This document shows positions 59,955 through 64,000 of a DNA stretch of 64,000 nucleotides, piece after piece. The notes beneath the pieces are model-generated. The model was given only the letters and a program-made list of their open reading frames with translations, had not been told where the DNA came from and ran no database searches. Made by a program: the position numbers and the translations under genes. The DNA is from Leucocoprinus leucothites (Eukaryota > Basidiomycota > Agaricomycetes > Agaricales > Agaricaceae), in assembly GCA_013368445.1 (NCBI GenBank), contig JAACJO010000014.1, positions 124,001 through 188,000 of the forward strand, read 5' to 3'. Each line of letters begins with the position of its first letter. Within the stretch, counting starts at the first letter, position 1.

Positions 59955-61504
59955 TCATAGCCCTCCGGAGACTAACGGCAAGCGAAAGCTTTTGATAAAC
60001 TCCTGCAATTCCTCAATCACTCCCTCGTCATCAACGTTCGCAGAAATCCTCCTGAGCTTGGGGAACAAACGAAGGAGGTTCTTCAAGATCACTACCTTCC
60101 TCGATCCCCTCGGAATCCCCTCCCAACGAGGACATCTAAGCTCAGTCAGACTACTGGCAGGCTGGCCGACATTTGGCTCCAAAGGCTCGGTCAGGAAGGT
60201 AAAATCCAGTGGCAGGGTGAGGTCATCAAGATGGGTAAGGTGGGAGAAGTCGACCAACACCGAAGAGGAAATGAGAATCGCCTCATTATCACCTTCAGAA
60301 ATTGATAATCTGCAGAGCTTGGGCCACGATTGGATTAACGAAGCGAGCTCATCTGCTGACGAGGCAAAAGGCACCCCATTAAATGTAAAAGTTTGCAGAT
60401 TTACTGCATGGTCTCCCAGAAGCGCCATATTTTGCTGAGAGAATGCAACTTCTACGGTCGGTACTTCATTTTTTTTGGAGATATGGAGATGAAGGTGCTG
60501 TAAATGGACGAAAAAAGACAGGGAGAATAGGTGCCGGACACCTAATATCGAGATGATAGTAAGAGTGTCAAGGGGTGACTCTATCCTAACGTCTGGTTTT
60601 AGGGAGTTGACGGTGAGTCGTAGTTTGCGAAGGTTCGGTGGATTAATAACTATCGTGCTTTCGCCATGTAGGGCTGGGCCAATGGAAAGGTGAAGCTCCT
60701 CAAGCCTTTCACATGCCGAAAGGACTTCGCACAACTCTGAATCAAATTTCGGGGGCCTCGGAGAATCACCGTATATCTTGATTTGTTGGACGGACCTGAA
60801 CCTACTGACTTGCTTAAACGGGAATAAAAAGAGTCTCTCCTGCCTGAACCTGTACTCTAGCCTCGTGAGATTAGGCAGCACTCTAGATTGGACGTAGGCT
60901 TGAATGTCGTGGAAGTTCTGCACGGCACTGGCAGAGATGAATGTGATTGACATTATGGAAGGTGAAAGGATATGGGTGATTGCACTGCGAAGTGGCACCA
61001 TGGAATTTGGAATTGATATGGATAGGTGTTGAACGTTAGGACATATTACTGCAGCGTCAAGGAGTGTAGACAAGATGTGCCACAATTCCAACTGCCCAGC
61101 AGAGATGAGAGTAGCGAAGTTCCTAATACGTTCCAGGTAGCTTCTAGCTCGTTCCAGAACGCCAGGTTCTAGATCAGGTGAACGGAGAGTCTGGTATATC
61201 ACCTCAGCGGCGCCGCCTGTTAGTAACCAAGAAGACCCACCCAGGTGTGACCAATAGGTAACAGATAAGCTGCCTTTCCCCCTTCCCATGCGTTCATGAT
61301 CCCAGGGACGGGGGTAAGAGTCGTCATGCTCTTCCACAGCGTGTCCAATGCAATTTCGGTCAATTTTGAGGAGAGAAGAGTAACTGTGAGAGCAGCTCTT
61401 CGCTTCTCCTTCACCACCGAGGCCGTGTCATAATCCAGCGACACTTCAAACTCCTTGAGAATCACTCTCCAGACATCGAGATTGTCAAGCGATGTAGTTG
61501 CCAT
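59955..61504 (-). CDS. F-box-like/LRR protein, minus-strand array member 4
   Basis: Exon 1 (61241-61504) reads MATTSLDNLDVWRVILKEFE VSLDYD, then KRRAALTVTLLSSKLTEIAL DTLWKSMTTLTPVPGIMN and ends LPIGHTW. A 50-base intron (61191-61240, gtgggt...taccag) would join in phase to TLRSPDLEPGVLERARSYLE RIRNF. A shorter 38-base version (ending gctgag) is also in frame but below the usual minimum length. Exon 2 is a leucine-rich solenoid to 59955. The N-terminal 30 residues are almost identical to member 3. It lies next to the complex I gene with 356 bases between them. Confidence 0.75.
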
Positions 61505-61860
61505 CAGCCGCAGGTGGGGTGAGATTGAATCCCGGTGGGCTAAAGAGTATAAGTAAGATTGATAGTCGACGAGCCTGAGCTCGGCTGGATTTTCGTGGTA
61601 ATTTAGAACTCCCGGGCCGACTGAGGGCCGACTGACGCCCTAGATGCATTTCAGCTTAAGCTTACATATGATGTATTGCAGAGACTATCAAAGCGAAATA
61701 AAACCGGGGAGTAGCATGATCGTGAGTGCACTACAACGAAACGAGAACATAATGGGCGCAAATGTCTTGGAGGAGATTGTTAGAGATACTCAAGACAAGC
61801 TTAAAAGGTAAAGGAAATTGGATTTTTCAACAAAAATGTTACTATGATGACGAGGGGACT
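61505..61860. other. Intergenic, promoter of array member 4
   Basis: 356 bases between the start of array member 4 and the stop of the complex I gene, both on the minus strand. No gene seen. Confidence 0.5.
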
Positions 61861-64000
61861 CTATGCAAATGCAGCCTGCTCCGCTTTACTAGACTCGCTA
61901 AAGCCATAGTTCTCTCCCTTCGTAAACGAACGCGTGCATTGCGCCATCGTAACCGAACTGTCACGGAAAAGAGAAACTTGTTAGCGATAAGGATTATAGA
62001 AAACCCGATAAAAACTCACGCTCGCGAAATGGGATCTGTTTGGTAGAAATTCGAAACAGGCTTCTTGAATGCAGCGCCGCCGATCTTAGCACCCGCCGTC
62101 CTATCCTTGATCGCCTTGATACCCGCCAGTGCAATCTCAGTCGACGTCTTCTCCGTGATGTCGTATCTCACGAGTGCCGGTGAAATCTCCCACATTCGGT
62201 CTCTCAACTCCAGTATATCGTTGTACGGTAGTGGTGTACCTATCACTTCTGAGAGCGCACGAATGATTTTCCAGTCTTCACGAGCAGCACCAGGTGGACT
62301 GACAGCCGCACGACCTTGCTGTGCTCGACCCTCAGTGTTCACCCACGTTGTTCCCTTTTCGGTGTACGCTGAACCGGGCAGGCAGACGTCTGCTAGCTGA
62401 GCTCCGAGGTCACCATGGTGGCCCTGGTAGACGACGAACGCATCGGAGGGGATCGACTTGGGGTCAATTTCGTCGGCATTGAGGAGGTAGATGAACTTCG
62501 GTTTTGTTTGTGAGGCGGTGTGGGAGGGTGTGAAGCCGATTTCGTACGAAGCAGCACGGGAGGCTACTCTTTGCAGAACGCTGAAGCCGTTCCACTCAGG
62601 AGTGATGAGGCGCGTTTTCTCTCTCTCCGCAAGTTTGGCTAGGGCGCTGTATACACCAGCGGCATCGGGGTGTTCCGCAAGGGCGCTACCGACAATGATT
62701 AATGGCTTCTTCGCCTCCTTCCACTTCTTGGTGAAGGCACTCTCTGGCGCTTTCCCGGAAACGAACGTTTCCAAAGCATTGGCATCACCACCAAGATATT
62801 CGTAACCGTAAGTGGTGTCCGCACGTTCACCAACAAAGCCAACCTCAAGAGGTGTATGTAACCAACTCTTGCGTATACGCGAGTTGAGGACAGCGGCTTC
62901 ATGTCTAGGGTTGGTACCAACCAACAGGATAGCATCGGCCTCTTCAACGCCTGGAATAGTAGAATTGAAGAGGTAATTGGAGCGCACATCAACTCCATGC
63001 ACGGGTGACAAATGGCCATTTGTTTGGTCAAGAGTCAGATTATCAGAATTAAGGCGGTTGGCGAGATCCTTGAGGGCAACTAGCGATTCCGTGTCAGCAA
63101 GATGACCAGCAACAGCCTGTATCTCGTTCCCTGTGGCGCCAGAAGCCGCAAGGCCTTCTGCAATGGCGGTCAATGCCTCCTCCCATGTGGCAGCAACGAA
63201 GCGATCATCCCGTTTGACAAGTGGTGTCGTTAACCGCTGGAATTTAAGGCCATCGTAAGAGTATCGTGTCTTGTCACTGATCCACTCCTCGTTAACGTCA
63301 TCGTTCGTCTTGGGCTGTATCCGCATGACCTGAACACCACGGGAGTCAATACGAATATTTGAGCCAACGGCATCCATAACGTCAATGCTCTCGGTGTTCT
63401 TCAGTTCCCATGGACGAGCATGGTAGGCATATGGTTTGCTTGTAAGAGCACCGACAGGACAAAGATCAATGATGTTTCCGGAAAGCTCGGAATCCATTGT
63501 CTTCTCGACGTATGTACCAATTTGCATGTCGTTGCCACGTCCGGAAGTACCAAACTCTTCAACACCAGCGACCTCATTAGCGAAGCGCACGCAACGTGTA
63601 CACTGAATACAGCGGTTCATGGAAGTTTTGACGAGGGGACCAAGATCCTTGTTTTCAACGGCCCGCTTGCCAGTGATTTCATGGAAGCGTGTGCGGTCAG
63701 CACCGTACCGCATAGATTGGTCTTGCAGATCACACTCTCCACCTTGGTCGCAAATAGGGCAGTCAAGAGGATGGTTAGCGAGGAGGAACTCCATCACGCC
63801 CTCTCTGGCCACATGCTGTGAGAACAGTAAACAAAGAAAGGGGACGGATCGGTACCCACCTTGCTTCGTGCACAAGAGGTGTATTGGTGAAAACTTTCGC
63901 GCCGGGCATAGCGGGCATCGCACTATCAAGGTTATTGGTTTATATGTTATGTACGAGAGAATAAACGCGCACCATGATGCCACAGGTTTTGGCGACCTCT
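61861..64000 (-). CDS. NADH:ubiquinone oxidoreductase 75/78 kDa subunit (NDUFS1/NuoG type), 5' end outside window
   Basis: Iron-sulfur subunit of mitochondrial complex I, carrying electrons from FMN to quinone. Exons: 63973-64000, 63861-63922, 62020-63804 and 61861-61957. The first two read SPKPVASC, AMPAMPGAKVFTNTPLVHEA and join REGVMEFLLANHPLDCPICD QGGECDLQD, a cluster-binding segment. CIQCTRCVRFANEVAG and LCPVGALTSKPYA supply more cysteine ligands. The molybdopterin-like C-terminal domain follows (GTNPRHEAAVLNSRIRKSWL, CLPGSAYTEKGTTWVNTEGR). Frame-only reading stops at 62016, but gtgagt there is a donor. The acceptor at 61958 leads to SVTMAQCTRSFTKGENYGF and a stop at 61861, matching the conserved SPTMA(R/Q)C tail of fungal homologs. 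The N-terminal 2Fe-2S domain is beyond the window. Confidence 0.93.

Noticed and set aside
24690..61504. A secondary-metabolite or detoxification gene cluster
   Set aside because: GSTs, an ABC transporter and F-box-like genes are present, but no core biosynthetic enzyme (PKS, NRPS, terpene cyclase) or P450 lies nearby, and housekeeping genes separate them.
1..64000. CRISPR arrays, operons, prophage or ribosome-binding sites
   Set aside because: Spliceosomal introns throughout and eukaryote-only gene families show this is fungal nuclear DNA; no regularly spaced short repeats were seen.

Overview
The window is nuclear DNA of a filamentous basidiomycete, most likely an Agaricomycete. Genes are cut by many short introns (about 50-70 nt, GT...AG). 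The gene content is typical of that group: a class V chitin synthase with a myosin motor, a PDR-type ABC transporter, a mitochondrial FAD glycerol-3-phosphate dehydrogenase, complex I 75/78 kDa subunit, an AMSH/Sst2 JAMM deubiquitinase, DUF6533-like membrane proteins, a basidiomycete HNH-type protein, and a large number of F-box/leucine-rich-repeat-like genes. No prokaryotic, viral or CRISPR feature was seen.

Layout. 0-2.4 kb: 3' part of a hAT-type transposase gene, followed by an ORF broken by one stop and a decayed duplicate of a small unknown gene. 4.5-7.2 kb: an F-box-like gene and that unknown gene. 7.4-12.6 kb: two tandem DUF6533-like genes on the minus strand, each with about ten small exons, including a 17-nt microexon. 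12.6-15.9 kb: no recognisable gene. 15.9-24.4 kb: an F-box-like gene and the chitin synthase. 24.7-36.1 kb: a tandem array of a convergent two-gene module (F-box gene on +, phi-like glutathione S-transferase on -), three modules plus one extra GST, with several copies broken; a 618-bp TA-flanked inverted-repeat element sits in front of the third module. 36.7-47.1 kb: a low-complexity protein (-), the AMSH/Sst2 deubiquitinase (+), an HNH protein (-) and GUT2 (-). 47.9-53.8 kb: PDR transporter (+). 53.8-61.5 kb: four tandem F-box-like paralogs (-). 61.9-64.0 kb: complex I 75/78 kDa subunit (-), 5' end outside the window.

The conserved genes are ordinary housekeeping functions (cell wall synthesis, glycerol respiration, endosomal deubiquitination, complex I, drug efflux). 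Between them lie lineage-specific, duplicating families. The most distinctive structure is the F-box/GST module array. It suggests, as inference only, a rapidly evolving pair of SCF-adaptor-like and detoxification-like genes copied together.

A second pattern runs through the window: several otherwise well-conserved genes lose frame by exactly one missing base (chitin synthase; deubiquitinase twice; HNH protein; the low-complexity gene). Summed exon lengths of the chitin synthase and the deubiquitinase become multiples of three only when one and two bases respectively are added. This looks more like residual assembly indels than mass gene death, but the sequence alone cannot decide.
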